From Sphingomonas sp. AR_OL41 (GTDB lineage Bacteria; Pseudomonadota; Alphaproteobacteria; Sphingomonadales; Sphingomonadaceae): a DNA stretch of 64,000 nucleotides. Below the pieces are notes generated by a model. That model searched no databases. It worked only from the letters and a program-made list of their open reading frames with translations, and was not told the origin of the DNA. The stretch's first letter is position 1. Every line of letters starts with the position of its first letter. Of this stretch, positions 57,315 through 64,000 are shown in pieces. The position numbers and the translations under genes are program-made. The stretch is taken from contig NZ_JARYTI010000006.1 of NCBI RefSeq assembly GCF_029911635.1, forward strand, positions 1 through 64,000, given 5' to 3'.

Positions 57315-58522
57315 GCGCGCCGGCAGGCTGGCAGAAGGGCAGCTTTCGCGGGGCGAAGTTCGTCACGGAAGGGCATGAGGAGACCGGCGGCCGCCGTTTG
57401 GTCTCGCATGAGTTTCCCCAGGCCAATACGCCGGTGCTTGAAGATCTCGGCAAGAAGGCCGGATCCTTCTCGATCACCTGCCATATCATCGGTGACGCCT
57501 ATCCGGCTGACGCCGACGCGCTGCGCGATGCGCTGCTCAAAGATGGCGTCGGCACGCTGATCCACCCCTGGTATGGATCGATGCAGGTCGGCGTCGACAC
57601 CTATTCGCGCACCGACTCTGCCGGGGCCGACGGCGGCACGGCCGTCTTCTCGATCACTTTCCTCGAAAGCGGCCTGCCGGCCGTCCCGGCACCGACCGCC
57701 GACACAGGCGCGATCGCTAAGGACGCCGCCAACCGCGCCGGCGAGACGGCTAAGGCGCAGCTCGCGAGCAAGTTCTCGGTGCCCGGGGCAACTGCCTTTG
57801 TCGAGGATGCGGCGAACAAGCTGATCAGCGGGGCGGCGATCGCCACGTCGGTCCAGGTGGCGCTGCTCGGCGGCGGTGGTCCGGCACTTCGCGCGATTCA
57901 ATCGGGTCTCGGTGCGCTCGGCGCCGGCGACCTCGCGCGCGACGTCCTCGGCCTGGGCGCGGCGACCGTGAACCTGATGCAGGCCGTCTCGGCGATCGGC
58001 AGCCCATTGTCGCGCATCGGAGCGTTCACCGCACTGCTCGGTTTCGGCAGCGATCTCGCGCCGATCGACGGCACGACGCCGGCGCGCGATCTCCAGCGCG
58101 ACAACCAGGCCGCCTATGTCCAGCTCGTCAATCTCGCCGCCTCGGCCGAGCTGGTACGCGCGATCGCCGACAGCGATTTCGCTTCGTATCAGGACGCGAC
58201 CGCGATCCGCGACAGCGCGGCCGACGCGCTCGACCAGCTGGCGCTGCGCCAGGCGGATCTCGGCGATGATGCGGGCGCCGAAGCCTACGACGAACTGCGC
58301 CGGGCGATGATCGCCGACGTGACGGCCCGTGGCGGCTCGCTGGCGCGGCTGCAGACCTATCTGTCGCTGATTACGGAACCGGCGCTGGTGCTAGCCTACC
58401 GGATCTATGGCAACGCCACCGGCGTCGCCGACGATGCAGCCGAGATCTGCGCGCGCAATCGTGTCGGCCACCCCGGCTTCGTGCCCGGCGGCCAGTCGCT
58501 CCAGGTGCGCGCGCATGGTTGA
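57311..58522 (+). CDS. DNA circularisation/baseplate protein, Mu gpN-like
   Basis: The 403-residue protein starts with GSFRGAKFVTEGHEETGGRRLVSHEFPQANTPVLEDLGKKAGSFSITCHIIG, the gpN family N-terminus, followed by a long helical part. It connects tape measure and baseplate. Its stop overlaps the gpP start region by eight bases. Confidence 0.88.
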   Translation: MSAPAGWQKGSFRGAKFVTEGHEETGGRRLVSHEFPQANTPVLEDLGKKAGSFSITCHIIGDAYPADADALRDALLKDGVGTLIHPWYGSMQVGVDTYSRTDSAGADGGTAVFSITFLESGLPAVPAPTADTGAIAKDAANRAGETAKAQLASKFSVPGATAFVEDAANKLISGAAIATSVQVALLGGGGPALRAIQSGLGALGAGDLARDVLGLGAATVNLMQAVSAIGSPLSRIGAFTALLGFGSDLAPIDGTTPARDLQRDNQAAYVQLVNLAASAELVRAIADSDFASYQDATAIRDSAADALDQLALRQADLGDDAGAEAYDELRRAMIADVTARGGSLARLQTYLSLITEPALVLAYRIYGNATGVADDAAEICARNRVGHPGFVPGGQSLQVRAHG

Positions 58523-59576
58523 TGCCGCCACCGAGGCCGCGAAGCTGGCGGAGCTGGTCGAGCTGGCGATCGACGGCAAGCGCTACAGCGTGTGGTCGTC
58601 GGTCAGCGTGACGCGCTCGCTCGACAGTCTGGCCGGTACGTTCGAGCTGTCGCTTGCCGCGAAGGATCGCACCGCCGGCGCCGAGCTGGCGATCAACAAG
58701 GGTGACAAATGTCGGGTGATGATCGCCGGTGAGCCGGTGATTGACGGCTTTGTCGACGTCGTTTCGCTGACGATCGGCAGCGCCGATGCCGGCATCACGA
58801 TCAGCGGGCGCGATCGCACCGCCGATCTGGCCGACTGCTCCGCGATTCACAAGCCGGGCAGCTGGAAGAATGTGAAGCTCGAGGCGATCGCCAGCGAGCT
58901 TGCAAAGCCCTTCGGCATCTCGGTGACGGCGAAGACGTCGACCGGAAAGCCGATCGTCAAATTCGCGCTGCAGCAGAGCGAGACCGTGCAGGCGGCGATC
59001 GAGCGGCTGTGCCGGTTCCGCGGGCTGCTGATGGTGGCCAACGCAACGGGCGATCTGGAGATCATCAAGCCAGGCGACGGCGCGCCGATCGCGACGCTGG
59101 AGATCGGCGTCAACATCCTCTCAGCCACCGCCACGCATGATGCCTCGCAACAGTTCAGCGAATATCGCATCAAAGGTCAGGCGGCCGGCAGCGACCACAA
59201 GCATGGCAAGACGGTCGCGCAGATCTCGGGCAGCGCCACCGATGCCACGGTCAAGCGGTACCGACCGCTGCTGATCATAGCCGAGGACCAGGGCGATGGC
59301 GCCAGCCTGGGCGAGCGCGCGGCGTCTGAAGCCGGCGTGCGGCGCGGCAAAAGCCTTACCGTGCCGATCTCTGTGGTCGGCTGGCGTGTCGCTGCGGGCG
59401 GCGCGCTGTGGCGGCCTAACGTGCGGGCGCGGGTCAAATGTCCGCCGGTCAAGGTCGCCGACCAGGTCATGCTGGTATCGGCCGTCACGTTGACCAAGAG
59501 CGAGAGCGGCACGACCGCGACGCTGACCTGCATGCCGCGCGAGGCCTGGGTCCAGCTGGCAGGAGGTAAGCTGTGA
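58515..59576 (+). CDS. Baseplate hub protein, Mu gpP-like
   Basis: The 353-residue protein matches gpP/gp44 hubs: LAIDGKRYSVWSSVSVTRSLDSLAGTFELSL, ISGRDRTADLADCS and QQFSEYRIKGQAAGSDHKHGK. It forms the trimeric hub that holds the spike. ATG 58515 follows the gpN frame. Confidence 0.88.
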   Translation: MVDAATEAAKLAELVELAIDGKRYSVWSSVSVTRSLDSLAGTFELSLAAKDRTAGAELAINKGDKCRVMIAGEPVIDGFVDVVSLTIGSADAGITISGRDRTADLADCSAIHKPGSWKNVKLEAIASELAKPFGISVTAKTSTGKPIVKFALQQSETVQAAIERLCRFRGLLMVANATGDLEIIKPGDGAPIATLEIGVNILSATATHDASQQFSEYRIKGQAAGSDHKHGKTVAQISGSATDATVKRYRPLLIIAEDQGDGASLGERAASEAGVRRGKSLTVPISVVGWRVAAGGALWRPNVRARVKCPPVKVADQVMLVSAVTLTKSESGTTATLTCMPREAWVQLAGGKL

Positions 59577-60115
59577 CGCCGACAGATCGCCGCGTGCAGA
59601 TGATGGTCGGCCGCGGCACGGTCGCGAAAGTCGACGACGCGCACCAGCTCCAGGAGCTGCAGGTCGAGATGCTGGAGGACGAAACGCACGACGAGATCGA
59701 GCGCTTCACCGAATATGGCTTCACCTCGCATCCCAAAGAGGGTGCTGAGCATGTCATGGTCGCCGTGGGCGGCCTGCGCAGCCACGGCATCGTCATCGCC
59801 GTTGCCGATCGCCGCTATCGCCTGCAGGGCCTCAGCCAGGGCGAGGTCGCGCTGCACGACGACCAGGACCAGGTGATCCACCTGACGCGCGACGGCATCG
59901 TCATCCGGAGCAGCAAGGGCGTGTCGATCGACGCGACCGGCGCCGACGTCGCGATCGTCTGCGACAACTTCACGGTGACTGCCTCGGCCAAGATCAAGTT
60001 GGCCGGCGACGACATCGAGGTCGGCAACGGCGCGACACTCGCCGCCGCCAGGCGCACCGACACGGTCGCCAGCGGCGCGATCAACAGCGGCTCCAGCAAG
60101 GTGAAGGTGGCATGA
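59573..60115 (+). CDS. Baseplate spike protein, Mu gp45-like (gpV type)
   Basis: The 180-residue protein has an OB-fold N-terminus (VGRGTVAKVDDAHQLQELQVEML), the FTEYGFTSHPKEGAEHVMVAVGG segment and a repetitive beta-helix spike (SKGVSIDATGADVAIVCDNFTVTASAKIKLAGDDIEVG). It pierces the outer membrane. The start is GTG 59573, overlapping the hub stop. Confidence 0.88.
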   Translation: MTPTDRRVQMMVGRGTVAKVDDAHQLQELQVEMLEDETHDEIERFTEYGFTSHPKEGAEHVMVAVGGLRSHGIVIAVADRRYRLQGLSQGEVALHDDQDQVIHLTRDGIVIRSSKGVSIDATGADVAIVCDNFTVTASAKIKLAGDDIEVGNGATLAAARRTDTVASGAINSGSSKVKVA

Positions 60116-60384
60116 GGGCGGGATCTCCGAAGAAGCGGACTGGCGGCTGGCTGCGCGTCGACATCGATCTCAGCGAGGCGGGCGAGCTGATGCGCAAGTT
60201 CGGCTTCGTCATGTGCGCCGATGATCCGGTCGAGTCCTACGGGCATCGCGATCGTTTGGGGAACCTGCGCCGCGTCCATGCGCGCTATCCGGCCGGCTGG
60301 CGGTCTACACTGGTGTTGCGCCTCAACGGCAATGCGAAGCTCAGCCAGACCCTGAAGACCGACATCCCGTTGGTGTCGGCATGA
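60112..60384 (+). CDS. Small baseplate-region protein, unknown
   Basis: The 90-residue basic product has GWLRVDIDLSEAGELMRKFGFVMCADDP and YGHRDRLGNLRRVHARYPAGWRSTLVLRL. It is coupled on both sides by ATGA overlaps but has no Mu counterpart between gp45 and gp46. It may be a later addition. Confidence 0.5.
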   Translation: MRAGSPKKRTGGWLRVDIDLSEAGELMRKFGFVMCADDPVESYGHRDRLGNLRRVHARYPAGWRSTLVLRLNGNAKLSQTLKTDIPLVSA

Positions 60385-60566
60385 TGTCCTCGAAAGACCT
60401 GTACTGCGAGGAGCACGCGCGGCTGACGGCGCTCGCCGAGGACGAAGGCATGCCTTGGGAGGCTGCCTATGAGGCGACAGCTGATGCCGCCTGGGATGCA
60501 ATGAGCGACCGTCTTGCCGACCGGGCCGACGAGCTTCGCCAGCGAGCGAAGGATGCGCAGCCATGA
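60381..60566 (+). CDS. Small acidic helical protein, unknown
   Basis: The 61-residue product is nearly all helix (EEHARLTALAEDEGMPWEAAYEATADAAWDAMSDRLADRADELRQ). Both ends overlap neighbouring genes. No family is recognised. Confidence 0.5.
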   Translation: MMSSKDLYCEEHARLTALAEDEGMPWEAAYEATADAAWDAMSDRLADRADELRQRAKDAQP

Positions 60567-61051
60567 CTGACATCGCCCTCCGCTTTTCGCCGGCGTCGCA
60601 GGCGGCCGACATCGCCGTCCAGGGCGGCGCGCTGGCGAGCGACGACGGGCTGATGACCGCGATTGTCATCTCGCTGTTCACCCATGCCCGCGCCCGCGCC
60701 GACGACGTGCTGCCGCAGGACGGCGCCGATCTACGCGGCTGGTGGGGCGATATCGGCAACGCCGACGCCAATGACGGCATCGGATCGCGCCTGTGGCTGC
60801 TGGTGCGCGAGAAACTGCTCCCGACGACGGCGCTCAAGGCGCGCGACATCTGCCGCGAGGCGCTCGCCTGGCTTGTCGATGACGGCGTCGTGCGCTCGGT
60901 CGATGTCGAGACCGCGATCCTGCCGCTGAGCCCCGCCAATCCGACCGGGGCGCTGGCGATCGGCGTCTCAATCTCCCGTCCCGATGGGCCGTCGCGAGAG
61001 CGCTACGACTTCGTCTGGGATGCCACCGGCCGGAGCTTTAGCACCCTATGA
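60563..61051 (+). CDS. Baseplate wedge protein, Mu gp46-like
   Basis: The 162-residue protein contains LASDDGLMTAIVISLFTHARARADDVLPQDGADLRGWWGD and SRLWLLVREKLLPTT, the gp46 family pattern (GPW/gp25-like function). It precedes the gpJ-like wedge gene as in Mu. Confidence 0.9.
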   Translation: MTDIALRFSPASQAADIAVQGGALASDDGLMTAIVISLFTHARARADDVLPQDGADLRGWWGDIGNADANDGIGSRLWLLVREKLLPTTALKARDICREALAWLVDDGVVRSVDVETAILPLSPANPTGALAIGVSISRPDGPSRERYDFVWDATGRSFSTL

Positions 61052-62097
61052 CTTTTGAACGTCCCACCTTGACCCAGCTGATCGAGCGCGCCCAGGGCGA
61101 TATCGATGCGCGGCTGCCCGGTGCCGACAGCCGTTTGCGCCGCAACACGCTCGACGTCCTGGCGCGGGTCCATGCCGGCGCCATGAGCGGCGCTTATGGC
61201 ATGCTTGACGATATCTCGCGCTTCCTGCCCGACGTAGCCGAGAGCGACCGTCTGCGCCGCTGGTGCTCGATCTTCGGTATCGTCCCGAAGGCGGCCGTCT
61301 CGGCGACCGGCACCGTCACGCTGACCGGCAACGATGACCTCACCGCCGGCGCCGGCACTATACTGACGCGCGCCGATGGCGGGCGCTATGTCATCACCGC
61401 TGACTCGACGATCGCCGGCACCACGGCCACCGCCTCGGTGACGGCCGAGGGCGAGGGCATGGCCGGCGCGATGGACGCCGGGCAGAGCCTGACCTTCCTG
61501 TCGCCCGTCGCAGGCATCGCGGCGATCTGCACAGTCGACGCGCCGGGCCTGATCGGCGGCGTCGACGACGAAAGCGACGACGCGCTTCGGGCCCGCCTGC
61601 TGCTGCGGCTGCGCAGCCCGATTCGGGGCGGCGCGGCCAGTGACTATGTCAGCTGGGCGCGCGATGTCGCCGAGGTGACCCGCGCATGGGTCTATGAGAA
61701 TTGGGACGGCCTGGGCACGGTCAAGGTGCTGTTCGTCATGGACGGCCGCGACGACATCATTCCCACCAGCGACGACGTCACCTTGGTCGCGACGCATATC
61801 GACCCACTGCGGCCGGTGTGCGCGGAGGTGACGGTCGCCGCGCCGATTGCCACCGCGCTCGATCTCACTATCCATCCGGTGCCCGACAGCGCGGACATCC
61901 GCGCCGCGATCACTGCCGAGCTGAGCGACCTGATCTCGCGTGAAGCCGAGCCCGGCGGCACGATCCTGATCAGTCATATCCGCGAGGCGATCTCGATCGC
62001 CGCCGGTGAGACCGATCACACGCTGACCACGCCGAGCGCCAACGTCACCGTCTCGGCCGGGCACATCTCCACCTTGGGGACGATCACCTGGTCATGA
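61048..62097 (+). CDS. Baseplate J-like wedge protein, Mu gp47-like
   Basis: The 349-residue protein has the baseplate-J layout: RPTLTQLIERAQGDIDARLPGADSRLRRNTLDVLARVHAGA, GTILTRADGGRYV, a GGVDDESDDALRARLLLRLRSP block and a C-terminal HTLTTPSANVTV end. It forms the wedge body. Confidence 0.92.
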   Translation: MTFERPTLTQLIERAQGDIDARLPGADSRLRRNTLDVLARVHAGAMSGAYGMLDDISRFLPDVAESDRLRRWCSIFGIVPKAAVSATGTVTLTGNDDLTAGAGTILTRADGGRYVITADSTIAGTTATASVTAEGEGMAGAMDAGQSLTFLSPVAGIAAICTVDAPGLIGGVDDESDDALRARLLLRLRSPIRGGAASDYVSWARDVAEVTRAWVYENWDGLGTVKVLFVMDGRDDIIPTSDDVTLVATHIDPLRPVCAEVTVAAPIATALDLTIHPVPDSADIRAAITAELSDLISREAEPGGTILISHIREAISIAAGETDHTLTTPSANVTVSAGHISTLGTITWS

Positions 62098-62699
62098 TGA
62101 GCTTCAGCGCCTCGCAATATGCCGGCCAGCTCCAGGCGTTGCTGCCCACGGGGCCGGCTTGGCCGCGCGAGGCCGACGCGATGCTGACCAGGCTGTTGTG
62201 CGGCTTGGCGGCCGAGTTCGGCCGGCTCGATGCGCGCGCGCACCAACTGCTCGAGGAAACCGACCCACGCACCGCGTACGAGTTGCTCGGCCAGTGGGAG
62301 AATGTGCTTGGGCTGCCCGATCCTTGCACCGCGATGGCGACGTCCGTCGCGGCGCGCCAGGCGGCGTGCTGGCGCAAGCTCGCCTTCCAGGCGGGGCAGA
62401 CGCCGGCCTTCTACATCGCCTTGGCCGCGTCGATCGGCTTCGAGATCGAGATCCACGAGTTCGACCCCGACGTCGACGACTATGACGGCTCTCTCACGGC
62501 GCTGATCGCCGGCGGCAAATATCGCTTCGTATGGCGCGTCCATGTGCTGAACGCCGGCGACTACAGCGTCGCGCGCATCGGTGACCCGATCGGCACGCGC
62601 TTGGTCGACGGCGCCGGCGGCGCGGTCGATCTGGAATGCATCCTGCACGCCGCCAAGCCGGCCCACACCCACGTCATCCTCACCTATCCGGAGACCTAA
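62094..62699 (+). CDS. Tail protein, Mu gp48-like (DUF2313)
   Basis: The 201-residue protein matches DUF2313: YAGQLQALLPTGPAWPRE, LDARAHQLLEETDPRTAYELLGQWENVLGLPDPC and FEIEIHEF. It links the wedge to tail fibres (gpI type of P2). Confidence 0.9.
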   Translation: MMSFSASQYAGQLQALLPTGPAWPREADAMLTRLLCGLAAEFGRLDARAHQLLEETDPRTAYELLGQWENVLGLPDPCTAMATSVAARQAACWRKLAFQAGQTPAFYIALAASIGFEIEIHEFDPDVDDYDGSLTALIAGGKYRFVWRVHVLNAGDYSVARIGDPIGTRLVDGAGGAVDLECILHAAKPAHTHVILTYPET

Positions 62700-62702
62700 G
62701 CC

Positions 62703-63185
62703 ATGCGTCGCGTCAGCAGTTCAGGGGCCACAGTCGATGGCATGTTCAAGGCGTCGCCGGCACCGGCGACCCAGCTCGACGCCGCATGGCACAATGCGGT
62801 GCAGGAAGAAATCTGCAAGGTAATCGAGGACGCCACCGGCGGCGACGCGGTGCTCGATCCCGGCAACAACGGCCAGCTGCTCGCCGCGATCGGCACGATG
62901 ATTTCGACCGCCTTGGCGACAACGAATTCCCGCAAGCGCGGTCGCTATGTCGGTACGATCGCGGTGACCCAGGTCATCCCCATCACGTTCGACACGCCTT
63001 TTCCGGACGGCACCGAATATGCCCTGGTCTACGGCGACCTCAATCTCGGCGGCTCGGCATCGCGCGACAACTGGATGCAGACCTACGGCAAAAGCGAGGG
63101 CGGCTTCTATGCCCTGGTCCAGGGCACCGTGACGGGCGGCTCTAACACGCTCGATGGCTTCGACTGGATCGCCGAGGCGATCTGA
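62703..63185 (+). CDS. Tail fibre-like protein, short (Mu gp49 position)
   Basis: The 160-residue protein begins with TQLDAAWHNAVQEEICKVIEDATGGDAVLDPGNNGQLLAAIGTMI, a start shared by many phage tail fibres. It ends in a short beta-rich domain with a Trp-containing tip (FDWIAEAI). At this length it may be only a fibre base or receptor-binding tip. The large tailspike is encoded at 36939. Confidence 0.72.
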   Translation: MRRVSSSGATVDGMFKASPAPATQLDAAWHNAVQEEICKVIEDATGGDAVLDPGNNGQLLAAIGTMISTALATTNSRKRGRYVGTIAVTQVIPITFDTPFPDGTEYALVYGDLNLGGSASRDNWMQTYGKSEGGFYALVQGTVTGGSNTLDGFDWIAEAI

Positions 63186-63196
63186 TTTCAGCGGCA

Positions 63197-63310
63197 CTCC
63201 CCGGCCGCACGATAACGGGGAGGGCTTGGGGCGTTGGTACCGCCCTTTCGCCGCAGGCTAGCACCTGCACCTCGGTGGCGGCGCGCCACCACGTCGATCT
63301 CCCCGGCCGC
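63197..63310. repeat. Structured gap with hairpins and 12-base direct repeat
   Basis: CTCCCCGGCCGC occurs at 63197-63208 and 63299-63310. The first copy pairs with CGGGGAG at 63216-63222. GGTGGCG-GCG-CGCCACC (63274-63290) and GCAGG-CTAGCA-CCTGC lie between. The gap probably ends the tail transcript before the methylase gene. Confidence 0.5.
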
Positions 63311-63344
63311 TACCGGCAGGGAGGTGTTTGAGTGAAATGAGTTA

Positions 63345-64000
63345 ATGGAGACCTATCAGCTCACCGAAGTGCAGCCGGTCCGCCCTGTGGCGGGTTATAT
63401 CGGCGGCAAGCGCAACCTCAGCGCGCGCCTGGTCGCGAAGATCGATGCGATCGACCACCATATCTACGCCGAGCCGTTCGTCGGCATGGGCGGCGTTTTC
63501 TTCCGTCGCCGGCGTCGGCCAAGGGTCGAAGTCATCAACGACATCTCGACCGACGTGACGACGCTGTTTCGCATCCTGCAGCGCCACTATCAGGCGTTTC
63601 TCGACACGCTTAAATGGCAGCTGTCGAGCAGGGCCGACTTCGAGCGGCTCATGCGCGTCGACCCCTCGACCCTCACTGATCTGGAGCGTTCAGCGCGCTT
63701 TCTCTACCTCCAAAAGACGGCGTTCGGCGGCAAGGTCGTTGGGCGCACCTATGGCATCGATCGCGACAACGGCAGCCGATTCAACCTGACCAAGCTGGCG
63801 CCGTTGCTGGAGGACGTGCACGACCGCTTGGCGCCGGTGACGATCGAGCGGCTAGACTGGCGGACGTTCCTCGCCCGCTACGATCGCCCGGGGACGCTGT
63901 TCTACCTCGACCCGCCCTATTGGGGCTGCACAGACGACTATGGCGCCGACGTCTTCTCAGAGGGCGATTTCGAGGCTCTTAGAGATGCCTTAGCGGCCAT
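63345..64000 (+). CDS. DNA adenine methylase, D12 class (partial, runs off right edge)
   Basis: The visible 218 codons contain VAGYIGGKRNLSARL (SAM-binding FxGxK-type start), EPFVGMGGVFF, FLYLQKTAFGGKV and the catalytic LFYLDPPYWG motif. This is the alpha-group Dam-type N6-adenine methyltransferase order. In Mu the equivalent right-end moron is mom; here a methylase would change or protect phage DNA. The start is ATG 63345. The C-terminus is outside the window. Confidence 0.9.
   Translation, partial: METYQLTEVQPVRPVAGYIGGKRNLSARLVAKIDAIDHHIYAEPFVGMGGVFFRRRRRPRVEVINDISTDVTTLFRILQRHYQAFLDTLKWQLSSRADFERLMRVDPSTLTDLERSARFLYLQKTAFGGKVVGRTYGIDRDNGSRFNLTKLAPLLEDVHDRLAPVTIERLDWRTFLARYDRPGTLFYLDPPYWGCTDDYGADVFSEGDFEALRDALAA

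Larger units (their letters stand above)
24419..64000 (+). mobile_element. Mu-like transposable prophage (left end and body; right end outside window)
   Basis: A contiguous set of Mu homologues starts here: repressor, Ner-like protein, transposase A, ATPase B, GemA, Mor, terminase gp27/gp28, portal gp29, gpF, gpI, gpT, gp36-gp38, sheath L, tube M, gpN, gpP and gp45-gp49. The terminus begins TGTTAGGAGACAGG. Base 24418 is the last base that continues a host reading frame. The prophage still runs at base 64000, after at least 39.5 kb. All tail and head genes look intact, so it may be functional. Confidence 0.92.

Noticed and set aside
58703..58713. TGACAAATGTC core similar to the late-promoter dyad
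   Set aside because: It lies inside the baseplate hub gene in reverse orientation, with diverged outer arms and no -10-like box at the right distance.
1..64000. tRNA or rRNA genes and a tRNA attachment site
   Set aside because: No cloverleaf or rRNA-like sequence was recognised; the prophage is of the transposing type and does not need a tRNA site.

Overview
The window looks like a chromosomal piece of a sphingomonad-type alphaproteobacterium (Sphingomonas, Sphingobium or Novosphingobium group). The reasons are very high GC, GTG and TTG starts, long runs of ATGA/GTGA gene overlaps, and a TonB-receptor-centred catabolic island with Rieske oxygenase, TauD-type dioxygenase and acyl-CoA genes. 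The genus is inference; no rRNA or tRNA gene is visible.

Bases 1 to about 24.3 kb are host DNA. A minus-strand operon (about 5.3 kb down to 0.3 kb) encodes MaoC-type hydratase, thiolase, family III CoA-transferase and acyl-CoA dehydrogenase, a beta-oxidation-like module. It ends in a partial ankyrin-repeat gene and begins with decayed gene pieces. A MarR gene follows. Then come a DUF3237/CocE-like hydrolase/DUF3237 operon (+), an MFS transporter/SnoaL-like pair (-), an IclR gene (+) and a TonB-dependent receptor (+). Three identical dyads, GTTGA-N4-TCAAC, sit in the control regions of these units and suggest one regulon. Next is a tightly overlapped oxidative operon: TauD dioxygenase, ThDP lyase, MFS transporter, Rieske alpha and beta subunits, ketopantoate-reductase-like enzyme. 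It is followed by a three-gene cassette unexpected in this setting: KpsF/KdsD-like sugar-phosphate isomerase, an acylneuraminate-type cytidylyltransferase fused to an RraA/aldolase domain, and a metal-type KdsA. Together these look like a pathway to an activated 3-deoxy-ulosonic acid.

From 24,419 to the end of the window is a Mu-like transposable prophage with contractile tail. Its left terminus begins with TG and cuts a host gene (perhaps inositol-monophosphatase family). The layout is: transposase-binding-like end repeats; a minus-strand lysogeny block (S24 repressor, small genes, lipoprotein); a control region with CCACA-NN-TGTGG operators; Ner-like protein, ParB-like protein and small early genes; transposase A (D273, D338, E390) and ATPase B; a DnaA-domain-IV-like protein, GemA and Mor. 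Then come the lysis genes (GH108 lysozyme, nested Rz/Rz1 spanins, holin-like protein) with a tailspike esterase, the packaging and head genes (gp25 to gp29, gpF, protease/scaffold, gpT), and the tail and baseplate genes (gp36 to gp49). A D12-class adenine methylase runs off the right edge, so the right end of the prophage is not seen. Two late operons are preceded by the same 16-bp dyad CCTGACATTTGTCAGG at matching distance from a CCCATA box, which predicts Mor-type activated promoters.
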